Positions 1-5,675 of a stretch of DNA of 6,080 bases are shown here, piece by piece. Both the position numbers and the translations under genes were made by a program. The notes under the pieces are model-generated. The model was not told where the DNA came from. It searched no databases and saw only the letters and a list, made by a program, of their open reading frames with translations. Position 1 is the first letter of the stretch; every line of letters begins with the position of its first letter. This DNA comes from Acidobacteriota bacterium (GTDB taxonomy: Bacteria; Acidobacteriota; Terriglobia; Terriglobales; Acidobacteriaceae). The stretch spans positions 1-6,080 of the forward strand of contig JAJZFR010000161.1 of assembly GCA_021805265.1 (NCBI GenBank), written 5' to 3'.

Positions 1-164
1 TGCGCTCAGGTGGCGAGATACGGCTGTGAGTGCGGTGGAGACGAGAAACGGTAAAAGCGGGGCGCGATCCTCACTGCCTCCGGCGTTGAGATTCTGGGCG
101 AATCGCAGTAGAGTTGCCGAGAACCGGCTTTGCGAGTCGCGCGGGCACTGGAGAGGGTTGAGGA
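1..164. other. Left-edge region without a supportable gene
   Basis: No reading frame here is convincing. The plus frame that ends in TGA at 170-172 is arginine-rich and unlike a protein. One minus-strand frame stays open to the window edge and reads as a mildly hydrophobic peptide, but it has no ATG, GTG or TTG start in this stretch, so I do not call it. The region most likely serves as the upstream region of the glycosidase that follows. Confidence 0.5.
86..114 (+). promoter_or_regulatory. Candidate sigma-70-type promoter for the GH39 gene
   Basis: TTGAGA at 86-91 matches the -35 consensus at five of six positions. TAGAGT at 109-114 matches the -10 consensus at four of six. The spacer is exactly 17 bp, and the start codon lies about 50 nt downstream of the -10. 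Short motifs of this quality arise by chance in 6 kb, so this is a candidate only. Confidence 0.3.
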
Positions 165-165
165 G
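160..165 (+). promoter_or_regulatory. Ribosome binding site deciding the GH39 start
   Basis: GAGGAG at 160-165 lies 8 nt before a GTG at 174-176 and overlaps the GTG at 165-167. For the earlier GTG, the alternative Shine-Dalgarno is GAGAGG at 151-156, also with 8 nt spacing. An in-frame TGA at 159-161 rules out any start further upstream. The stronger motif favours 174, which would shorten the protein by three residues at the tip of the signal peptide. Confidence 0.5.
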
Positions 166-1871
166 TGGATGAGGTGCTGAAAAGATTGCTTGCGGCGTTG
201 AGTTTCTGTCTGCTTCCGGTGTTTCTGTGTGCGCAACCGATGGTTCAGATTCAGGTTCATGTGGACCGTGGGAACGGTTTGTTGAAGCCGGTGTGGGCGA
301 ATGTGGGGCATGACGAGCCGAACGACACCGACACGGCGGAAGGTCGCGCGCTGCTGGAGGAACTGGGCAAGCTGCGCCCGTTTGAATTCCGTGACCGCAC
401 GCACAACCTGTTGACGACGGGGGACGGGACGGCCGCGCTGAAATGGGGATCGACGAACGCCTATACGGAAGATGCGCAGGGCGATGCGGTCGAGGACTGG
501 AAGATTGTGGATGGCATCTTTGACACGTATCGGGCGGCGAAGATCACTCCATTCGTTGAAATTGGATTCATGCCGAAGGCGCTGTCCACGCATCCGGAAC
601 CCTATCGCTCGCAATGGCCGGATGGTCCTTTGTTTACTGGCTGGTCGTACCCTCCACGAGACGCCGCGAAGTGGTCTGGGTTGATCGAACACTGGGTTGA
701 GCATGCGGCAGAGCGGTATGGGCGCAACAACGTGGCGCACTGGGAGTGGGAGGTTTGGAATGAGCCGGATATCGGCTATTGGCACGGGACGGCGGCCGAA
801 TATGAGGCGCTCTATGATGAGTCGGCGGCGGCGGTGAAGCGCGCGCTGCCGGAGGCTCGTGTGGGCGGGCCGGCGACGACGGGACCGGCATCGGCGAAGG
901 CGGCGGCGTTTCTGCGGGATTTCCTGACGCACTGCGTGAGCGGGAACAACAATGCGACGGGAGGGACGGGCGCGCCGCTGGATTTCATCTCGTTCCACGC
1001 CAAGGGCCATACGCGGATGGTGGATGGACATGGGCAGATGGACATCGGACAAAACCTGGCAGACATTGCAGCAGGATTTGCGATTGTGGCGAGTTATCCG
1101 AGCCTGCGGCACCTGCCGGTGGTGATCAGCGAATCGGACCCGGATCCGTGCGCGGCTTGCGCGGCGAGCCTGCATCCGGAAAACGGGTATCGGAATACGC
1201 CGCAGTATGCGAGCTATGAGGCGGAGCTGTTGTCTGGGACGCTGGCGCTGGCGGCCCGCTACGGGATCAACTTGCAGGGATATGTGACGTGGGCGTTTAC
1301 CTTTCCGGGAGATCGGTACTTCGAGGGCTATCGATCGCTGGCGACGCATGGAATCGACAAGCCGGTGATGAATGCGTTTCGGATGTTTGGCATGCTGGAA
1401 GCGCACCGCGTGGAGGCGACGAGCAGCGGGCAGTTGAGCGTGGACACGCTGTTGAAAGAGAGTGCGCGGAAGCAGCCGGATATTGGCGTGATGGCGACAC
1501 GGGACAGCCACAGCGCAAGCATTCTGGTATGGAACTATGCGGATGACGCGGTGGCGGCGCAGCCGGCGAGAATCGATGTGAACGTGGATGGATTGCCGAG
1601 GACAGCGAGCCGAGTGAGGATGAGGCAGTTTCGTGTGGACGAGGAACACGGCGACGCCTATCGCGTGTGGCAGTCGATGGGATCGCCGCAACAACCGACT
1701 CCGGAAGAGGTGGAGAAATTGCAGGCGGCAGGGCAGTTGCAACTCTTGTCCGCACCGGAGTGGAAGCCGACGAAGGCAGGCGAGACAAGATTGTCCCTCA
1801 CGTTACCGCGACAGGGTGTCTCGCTGATTCAACTGGACTGGGGACCGAGACGAATCGCCTCAACCCAATAG
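165..1871 (+). CDS. Secreted glycoside hydrolase family 39 protein (beta-xylosidase-like)
   Basis: Predicted exported retaining glycosidase of the GH39 (clan GH-A) type, whose known members include beta-xylosidases and alpha-L-iduronidases. The 568-residue protein begins with a signal peptide: Lys/Arg at residues 6-7, a hydrophobic stretch to about residue 22, and a likely cleavage after LCA (residue 23). The Cys lacks a proper lipobox, so a lipoprotein is unlikely. A TIM-barrel region spans about residues 40-400. The WNEP motif at 198-201 supplies the expected acid/base Glu200, and the ISES motif at 321-324 supplies the expected nucleophile Glu323. A CxxC pair (Cys329, Cys332) follows the nucleophile closely and could form a disulfide after export. 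Residues from about 420 to 560 look like the C-terminal beta-sandwich of the family. The start is GTG at 165 or GTG at 174. The gene stands alone, and its TAG ends on the first base of a repeat. Family assignment is firm; substrate is inferred, with xylan or another plant or microbial glycan most likely. Confidence 0.88.
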   Translation: MDEVLKRLLAALSFCLLPVFLCAQPMVQIQVHVDRGNGLLKPVWANVGHDEPNDTDTAEGRALLEELGKLRPFEFRDRTHNLLTTGDGTAALKWGSTNAYTEDAQGDAVEDWKIVDGIFDTYRAAKITPFVEIGFMPKALSTHPEPYRSQWPDGPLFTGWSYPPRDAAKWSGLIEHWVEHAAERYGRNNVAHWEWEVWNEPDIGYWHGTAAEYEALYDESAAAVKRALPEARVGGPATTGPASAKAAAFLRDFLTHCVSGNNNATGGTGAPLDFISFHAKGHTRMVDGHGQMDIGQNLADIAAGFAIVASYPSLRHLPVVISESDPDPCAACAASLHPENGYRNTPQYASYEAELLSGTLALAARYGINLQGYVTWAFTFPGDRYFEGYRSLATHGIDKPVMNAFRMFGMLEAHRVEATSSGQLSVDTLLKESARKQPDIGVMATRDSHSASILVWNYADDAVAAQPARIDVNVDGLPRTASRVRMRQFRVDEEHGDAYRVWQSMGSPQQPTPEEVEKLQAAGQLQLLSAPEWKPTKAGETRLSLTLPRQGVSLIQLDWGPRRIASTQ

Positions 1872-1972
1872 CATTGCATGCAGCGGACGCGCGGGCGCGC
1901 CGTGGCCGCTCCCGGTGATCGGCATTGCATGCAGCAGACGCGCGGGCGCGCGGTGGCCGCTCCCGTTGGTCG
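1871..1972. repeat. Tandem pair of 51-bp GC-rich repeat units
   Basis: Two adjacent units, 1871-1921 and 1922-1972, differ by only about four substitutions. Each begins GCATTGCATGCAGC, contains the palindrome TGCATGCA, and continues through a CG-alternating core into GTGGCCGCTCCCG. A third unit, one base shorter, lies at 5056-5105 in the same orientation. The first unit starts on the last base of the GH39 stop codon. Both strands have open frames through it, but these are short, low-complexity and unsupported. It is intergenic and lies between convergent genes. Its function is not known to me. Confidence 0.85.
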
Positions 1973-2017
1973 CGGGGTTGGGTAAGTGGAGATTGTTTGC
2001 GAAAAGCAAAAGAAGAA

Positions 2018-2036
2018 GCAGATTCCCTGCGGGAAT
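2018..2036. repeat. Repeat-associated inverted repeat, hairpin 1
   Basis: ATTCCC at 2022-2027 pairs with GGGAAT at 2031-2036 across a 3-nt loop (TGC). The same bases can pair differently: GCAG at 2018-2021 with CTGC at 2027-2030. The two stems exclude each other. No clear T-run follows on the plus strand. On the minus strand the T-rich run (complement of 2041-2048) lies before the stem, so this is not a classical intrinsic terminator in either direction. Confidence 0.7.
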
Positions 2037-2103
2037 GACAACAAAAAAAGCAAAGGCAACGGCAAAAGCAAAGGCAAGAGCAAAGGCAACGGCAAAAGAA
2101 GAA

Positions 2104-2121
2104 GCAGATTCCCTGCGGGAA
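2104..2121. repeat. Repeat-associated inverted repeat, hairpin 2
   Basis: TTCCC at 2109-2113 pairs with GGGAA at 2117-2121 over a TGC loop. The outermost A-T pair seen in the other copies is lost (A2108 against G2122). The alternative GCAG (2104-2107) with CTGC (2113-2116) stem is kept. Confidence 0.65.
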
Positions 2122-2233
2122 GGACAACCAAAAAAGCAAAGGCAAGAGCAAAAGCAACGGCAAAGGCAACGGCAGAAGCAAGGCAAAGCAAGAGCAGATT
2201 TCCTGCATTGCGGGCGGTGGATGGTGGGGATGG

Positions 2234-3709
2234 CTACCAGATGCCGACCTGGCCCTGGACGGATTGAATGAGGCGGGTGGCGTCGAAGCCGGTGCCGTTT
2301 TTGAAGACGGTGAGGACGTTTTCGATGTCGTCGATGTGGGTGGAGGGGTCGCCGTGGACGAGGACGAGATCGGCGTCTTTGCCGGGGGCGATGGTGCCGA
2401 TGTGGTCGAGCTGGCCGAGGTAGCTGGCTCCGTTGCGGGTGGCGATGGAGATGGCCTGGACGGGGGTGAAGCCGGCTTCGACGAGCAGCTCGATCTCGCG
2501 CTGGTCTCCGAAGCCGGGGAGAACGCCTCCGTTGCCGGTGGGATCGGGTCCGGCGAGGAGCAATCCTCCGGCGTGGACGAAGGCGAGTTCGAAGTCCATC
2601 TCCTTGCGCAGGAGCGCGTTCATGGGCGAGGTGAGCGGGATGCCTGCGCGGAGCGTGAGGTAGCTTTGGAGTGCGGCGGGAGCGAGCGCGTCGGTGAAGC
2701 GGCGGGTGAGGGGTGGACGACCGGGAGCCATGGCTTCAAAGACGGGCAGAGTGGAGGTGACGGCGACGTGGTGCTGGATGAGGGAGTGGATGAGTGCCTG
2801 GACGGCGGGGTCGTCTATGGAGCGGTGAAGCCAGCTTTGTTCGCCGTCGGTGGGGCAGGAGTCGGGCTGTTTGGTGGTGGAGAATTCGGTGTCGGTGAAG
2901 ATGGGGCCGTGTTCGAGGTCGTCGATGCCGAGCGAGATGGCTTCGGGCCAGGTGACGGAGCAGAGATGGCCGGTGAGTTTGTGGTGGCGGGTGTGGGCTT
3001 CGGCGATGGCTGCGCCGAGTTCGGCGCGGGAGATATCCATGTAGGCCTTGAATGAGGTCATGCCGGAGTCGGACCAGAAATCGACCATGCGGCGGGCTTC
3101 ATCGGCGTCGCGGAGGGGGTGCATCTGTGCGAACTGGGTGGGTGCGCCTTCGAGGTAGGGCGCGGAGACATCCATTTTGGGTCCTGGCATGGCGCCGGCG
3201 TTGATCTGCGCAGCGATGCGGAGGTCGGTGTATGGCTCGACGCTGCCGGTGGTGCGCAGGGTGGTGACGCCGCTGGCGAGATAGAGGCGCGGCGCGGTGT
3301 ACGGCAGTTCGGTGACATAGAAGCCGGGGCCGCTGGCGAAGCCGTCGTCGCGTTCGGTGGCGATGGAGGCGGAGTAGTAGAGGTGGTCGTGGAGGCCGAC
3401 GATGCCGGGAAAGACGGTGTCGCCGGTGGCGTCGATGCGCGTGGCGGCGGCGGGGATGACTGCCTGCGCATCGGGTCCGACGGAGAGGATTTTTCCGTGG
3501 GAGACGAGGACGGCCTGATCGGCGAGAGCGGGGCTGCCGGAGCCGTCGATGAGGCGCACGTGGTGGAGGACGAAGACGGGCGCGGAGACGGAGATGAGGC
3601 CGCGTGTGGAGAAATCGTGAGTCAAAGACGAAGGCGGCTGGGCGGAAGATGAAGGCGGCTTCGCCGGAGCCACAGCCGCGATGAGTAGAAGCAGCGGGGT
3701 TATGCGCAT
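2234..3709 (-). CDS. Exported metal-dependent amidohydrolase (imidazolonepropionase-like family)
   Basis: Predicted hydrolase of the amidohydrolase superfamily, probably acting outside the cytoplasm on an amide, peptide or cyclic substrate that I cannot specify. The protein is 491 residues and starts with a short signal peptide (hydrophobic residues 5-15, then a Pro/Ser-rich linker). The metal ligands expected of the fold are in order: HxH at His107 and His109 (GLHDHL), a likely carboxylated Lys221 (SFKAYMD), His248 (TGHLC), His267 (LEHGP) and Asp389 (AGPDPTG). The C-terminal APGKDADLVLV segment (441-451) is the usual family ending, where the small beta domain closes. The ATG at 3709 is chosen because AAGGAG lies 8 nt upstream and the signal peptide begins there. 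The frame stays open further upstream, but that extension is low complexity and runs antisense-free through dnaN. The gene follows dnaN by 31 nt on the same strand, so cotranscription is likely. Superfamily membership is firm; substrate is unknown. Confidence 0.88.
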   Translation of the reverse strand: MRITPLLLLIAAVAPAKPPSSSAQPPSSLTHDFSTRGLISVSAPVFVLHHVRLIDGSGSPALADQAVLVSHGKILSVGPDAQAVIPAAATRIDATGDTVFPGIVGLHDHLYYSASIATERDDGFASGPGFYVTELPYTAPRLYLASGVTTLRTTGSVEPYTDLRIAAQINAGAMPGPKMDVSAPYLEGAPTQFAQMHPLRDADEARRMVDFWSDSGMTSFKAYMDISRAELGAAIAEAHTRHHKLTGHLCSVTWPEAISLGIDDLEHGPIFTDTEFSTTKQPDSCPTDGEQSWLHRSIDDPAVQALIHSLIQHHVAVTSTLPVFEAMAPGRPPLTRRFTDALAPAALQSYLTLRAGIPLTSPMNALLRKEMDFELAFVHAGGLLLAGPDPTGNGGVLPGFGDQREIELLVEAGFTPVQAISIATRNGASYLGQLDHIGTIAPGKDADLVLVHGDPSTHIDDIENVLTVFKNGTGFDATRLIQSVQGQVGIW

Positions 3710-3717
3710 CGCGCGAA

Positions 3718-3723
3718 CTCCTT
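3718..3723 (-). promoter_or_regulatory. Ribosome binding site of the amidohydrolase gene
   Basis: Reading leftward, AAGGAG is followed by an 8-nt spacer and the ATG at 3709. It lies within the 31-nt gap after the dnaN stop codon. This strong site settles the start and argues against a longer open frame that would overlap dnaN. Confidence 0.75.
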
Positions 3724-3740
3724 GTGCATTTTGCCGCCGT

Positions 3741-4913
3741 TCAGATGCGCATGGGCATGAGGACGTAGCGATATTTGTAAAGCGAATCGGGGTCTTCGGG
3801 GCGCATCTGGCCGGCGGATTGGGCGTCCTTGAACTCGATGCGGACTTCGCCTTCGTTGCCGATGGCTTTGAGGAAGTCGAGCATGTAGGAGCTGTTGAAG
3901 CCGACGAAGATGGGATCGAAGTTGTAGGGAGTTTCGATGGAGTCTTCGGATTCGCCGGACTCGGAGGACTGGGCGGAGACTTTGAGTTCGTTCTGTTCGA
4001 GGCGGACGCGGATGGCTCCGGAACGCTCCTCGGCAAACTGGGCGACGCGACCGATGGCAGCGGAGAGTTCCGTGGCGCGGACGATGGCGAATTTGTTGTT
4101 GTCGCGCGGGAGAACGGCCTCGAAGTTGGGGAAGTTGCCGGTGAGCTTCATGGAACTGAGGGTGCGATGGCCGATGGAGAAGAACATGCGCTGGTCGTCT
4201 TCGGCGAAGGTGAAGGTTTCAGCTTCGCTGGACTGGATGAGGGAGTAGATCTCCGCCAGAGCCTTGCGTGGGATGAGGGTGCGCTTTTCGCCGGAGATGC
4301 CCTGAAGCGGCTCCTCGGTTTTTTCAATGAAGGCGAGGCGATGGCCGTCGGTGGCGACCATGGCGAGCGAATCCGGCTTGAGGATGAGCAGAGCGCCGTT
4401 GAGGGTGTAGCGGGACTCTTCGCTGGAGATGGAGAAGATGGTGTGGCTGATGAGGGTGCGGAGGACGGCGGTGGGCAGGGTGACGGAGGAGAGTTCGGGC
4501 ATCTCCGGAACCTGGGGATAGTTGGCGCGACCGAGGCCAACCATTTTGGTGTTGGAACGACCGGAGCGAATCTGGACCCAGTGATTTTCCAGCAGCTTGA
4601 TGGAGACGTCGCCGTCGGCGAGGAGCTTGACGTAATCGAAGAGCTTGCGCGCGGGGATGGTGCAGGAGCCGGGCTTTTTGACCTTGGCGGCGCAGGAGGT
4701 GCGGATGGCCTGGTCGAGATCGGTGGCGGTGATGCGGACGGAGTCGCCGTCGGCTTCCATGAGGAGGTTGGAGAGGATAGGAATGGTGGTTTTGCGCTCG
4801 ATGACGGCCTGAATGGCGCTCAGCTCGTTGAGCAGGTCTTTGCGACTGACGGTGATCTCCATGGCGGTGCCCTCGGTGGAGGGTGCGTCTGTGTGCAGCA
4901 GTGTTGTGCTCAT
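3741..4913 (-). CDS. dnaN: DNA polymerase III subunit beta (sliding clamp)
   Basis: Beta clamp that forms a ring dimer around DNA, tethers the replicative polymerase, and serves as a docking site for other replication and repair proteins. From the ATG at 4913 the protein has 390 residues, made of three clamp domains at about residues 18-140, 145-265 and 266-390. Recognisable motifs are TIPILSNLL (43-51), ATDLDQAIR (63-71), ATDGHRLAF (187-195), and the C-terminal YRYVLMPMRI, which matches the conserved MPMR(L/I) end that helps form the protein-binding pocket. The family core begins at MEITVSRKDLL, residue 18, whose ATG lies at 4862 with GAGGG upstream. Starting there gives 373 residues, closer to the usual 366-380. 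The upstream ATG has a good GGAG site, so both starts are possible. Neither dnaA nor recF is adjacent; the next gene downstream is an amidohydrolase. Identification is very secure; only the start is uncertain. Confidence 0.96.
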   Translation of the reverse strand: MSTTLLHTDAPSTEGTAMEITVSRKDLLNELSAIQAVIERKTTIPILSNLLMEADGDSVRITATDLDQAIRTSCAAKVKKPGSCTIPARKLFDYVKLLADGDVSIKLLENHWVQIRSGRSNTKMVGLGRANYPQVPEMPELSSVTLPTAVLRTLISHTIFSISSEESRYTLNGALLILKPDSLAMVATDGHRLAFIEKTEEPLQGISGEKRTLIPRKALAEIYSLIQSSEAETFTFAEDDQRMFFSIGHRTLSSMKLTGNFPNFEAVLPRDNNKFAIVRATELSAAIGRVAQFAEERSGAIRVRLEQNELKVSAQSSESGESEDSIETPYNFDPIFVGFNSSYMLDFLKAIGNEGEVRIEFKDAQSAGQMRPEDPDSLYKYRYVLMPMRI

Positions 4914-4917
4914 GCTT

Positions 4918-4923
4918 CTCTCC
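4918..4923 (-). promoter_or_regulatory. Ribosome binding site for the longer dnaN start
   Basis: Reading leftward, GGAGAG precedes the ATG at 4913, with 6 nt between GGAG and the start. The competing internal start at 4862 has a weaker GAGGG (4870-4874) with 7 nt spacing. The site supports translation from 4913 but does not exclude the internal start, which is where homology to other clamps begins. Confidence 0.5.
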
Positions 4924-4997
4924 ACGACGCATGGGTTGCGTGATGCCACGATACACCATGCGGAGTTGCGGCGAAAACCGGTGCGCCGTCTGCATTG

Positions 4998-5003
4998 ATT
5001 GTA
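4998..5003 (-). promoter_or_regulatory. Candidate -10 element upstream of dnaN
   Basis: Reading leftward, TACAAT matches the TATAAT consensus at five of six positions, 84 nt upstream of the ATG at 4913. No good -35 hexamer lies 16-18 nt further upstream (the region is CTGTCCCAACC-like). It is the best promoter-like hexamer I found between the repeat and dnaN. Confidence 0.3.
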
Positions 5004-5055
5004 CGGAAGCGAGGGCGGGTTGGGACAGGTGGAAAAGAGCGCAGTTGTGCTGAAA

Positions 5056-5105
5056 ACATTGCATGCAGCGGATGCGCGTGCGCGCGGTGGCGCTCCCGCT
5101 GGTCG
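5056..5105. repeat. Third copy of the GC-rich repeat unit
   Basis: This 50-bp unit aligns with the tandem pair at 1871-1972 and has the same orientation. It keeps CATTGCATGCAGC, the CG-alternating core and CGCTCCCG, but has several substitutions and one deleted base (GGTGGCGCTC against GGTGGCCGCTC). Here it occurs singly and lies upstream of dnaN rather than between convergent genes. Confidence 0.8.
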
Positions 5106-5275
5106 CGGGGTGGGGGTGAGTGGAGATTGTTGGCGAGAAGTAAAAGCAAGAGCAACTGCAAAGGCAACTGCAAAGACAGAAGCAGATTCCCTTCGGGAAT
5201 GACAACAAGAAAGGCAAGAGCAAAGGCAAAGGCAAAAGCAAGAGCAAAGACGAAAAAGGAAGGCGGGAGCAAAGG
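5106..5275. repeat. Purine-rich hexamer repeat tract (copy 2)
   Basis: The linker GTGGAGATTGTT recurs at 5119-5130, followed by period-6 units such as AGCAAG, GGCAAC, TGCAAA and GGCAAA up to about 5260. The order of parts matches copy 1, but there are more hexamers before the hairpin block and only one hairpin block. This indicates expansion or contraction of the tract between copies. Translations in any frame are low complexity and not credible proteins. Confidence 0.8.
5186..5200. repeat. Repeat-associated inverted repeat, hairpin 3
   Basis: ATTCCC (5186-5191) pairs with GGGAAT (5195-5200) around TTC. Compared with the copies at 2022 and 2108, only the loop differs (TTC instead of TGC). 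The flanks AGCAG and GACAACAA are kept. The alternative GCAG/CTGC stem is lost here because the loop change gives CTTC. Confidence 0.65.
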
Positions 5276-5675
5276 CACGAAGAGTGGAGGCGGCTGGTGG
5301 TGGGGATGAGGACGGGGTGCGAGTGGGGAAAAACGTACGGAAGAAAAGAATTCTTCGTAGCCGTAGTAGTAGCGGTGGCAGGAAAAGTGGAAAAGGGCGG
5401 AAAAACCGCATGGAGACTGGGGGAGATCACGGTGCGGGTTTTCCAAAACCGGGCTGTGGAATTGAGGAGAAAAGGAAAAGAGAGCAGGAAGGGCGTTTGC
5501 TGCCCCTGGTTGTCCGCGTTCTCCTCAGCCGGAGTTGGATGGGCTGTGAAAATGCAGGGCGCAAATGAGGAAAGAGCGTGTGCAGGCAAGCCTGGCGGGG
5601 GGTTGGAGCAGGAGGGATTTGCACGGCGAAGGAGAAGTCCACGGTTTGCACAGGGGAGTGGGGAGGCGTGGAAAA
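5276..5675. other. Intergenic region without a recognisable gene
   Basis: This 400-bp stretch lies between the repeat and the edge glycosyltransferase gene. Open frames exist on both strands, but they are rich in Arg/Gly or Ser/Pro, lack family motifs and have no convincing start. The plus strand remains purine-rich over much of its left half. I noted three 9-mers here that resemble DnaA boxes (see findings). There is no tRNA, terminator with a T-run, or transposase signal that I can see. Confidence 0.55.

Larger units (their letters stand above)
1973..2206. repeat. Purine-rich hexamer repeat tract with embedded hairpins (copy 1)
   Basis: After a short conserved linker (GTGGAGATTGTT at 1987-1998), the plus strand becomes strongly purine-rich with period-6 units of the form GGCAAA, AGCAAA, GGCAAC and GGCAAG from about 2001 to 2193. 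It is interrupted by near-identical blocks containing GCAGATTCCCTGCGGGAA at about 2018 and 2104, and ends in a decayed block at 2194-2206. Translated, it yields Lys/Gln/Arg or Leu/Pro/Phe low-complexity peptides, which I regard as spurious. The same composite order (GC-rich unit, linker, purine hexamers, hairpin) recurs at 5056-5275. Confidence 0.85.

Noticed and set aside
1..168. Minus-strand frame open to the left edge that could be a divergent gene start
   Set aside because: It has no ATG, GTG or TTG start or ribosome site in the gap, and extends back antisense into the GH39 gene. It could be a remnant, but the sequence gives no positive support.
6..1742. Long minus-strand open frame of 578 codons antisense to the GH39 gene
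   Set aside because: It is Arg/His/Pro-rich without domain motifs, and the opposite strand encodes a clear GH39 enzyme with signal peptide and catalytic residues. High GC removes stops in the antisense frame.
2018..2048. Intrinsic terminator for the convergent genes
   Set aside because: The stem is 6 bp with a 3-nt loop, and no T-run follows it in either direction, so it does not fit a standard rho-independent terminator.
1871..2206. CRISPR array
   Set aside because: The repeats are directly adjacent or of 6-bp period without unique spacers of regular length, and no cas genes are present.
1798..2271. Several small open frames through the first repeat (Leu/Phe/Cys-rich on minus, Lys/Gln/Arg-rich on plus)
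   Set aside because: They are translations of 6-bp repeats in multiple frames. The same low-complexity peptides recur at the second repeat, as expected from DNA-level repetition, with no independent sign of coding.
2264..3652. Plus-strand Gly/Asp/Val-rich open frames antisense to the amidohydrolase
   Set aside because: They are mirror frames of a gene with complete metal-binding motifs and show only low-complexity acidic composition.
3710..4036. N-terminal extension of the amidohydrolase frame overlapping dnaN
   Set aside because: It is Ser/Pro-rich and lies over the dnaN coding region. The ATG at 3709 has a strong ribosome site and a signal peptide directly after it.
3681..4943. Plus-strand open frame of 420 codons antisense to dnaN
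   Set aside because: It is an Asp/Glu/Gly-rich shadow composition with no motifs, and dnaN on the other strand is certain.
4914..5411. Upstream extension of the dnaN frame through the repeat
   Set aside because: The translation is Leu/Phe/Cys-rich repeat sequence unrelated to the clamp. The clamp fold begins at 4862 and a good start exists at 4913.
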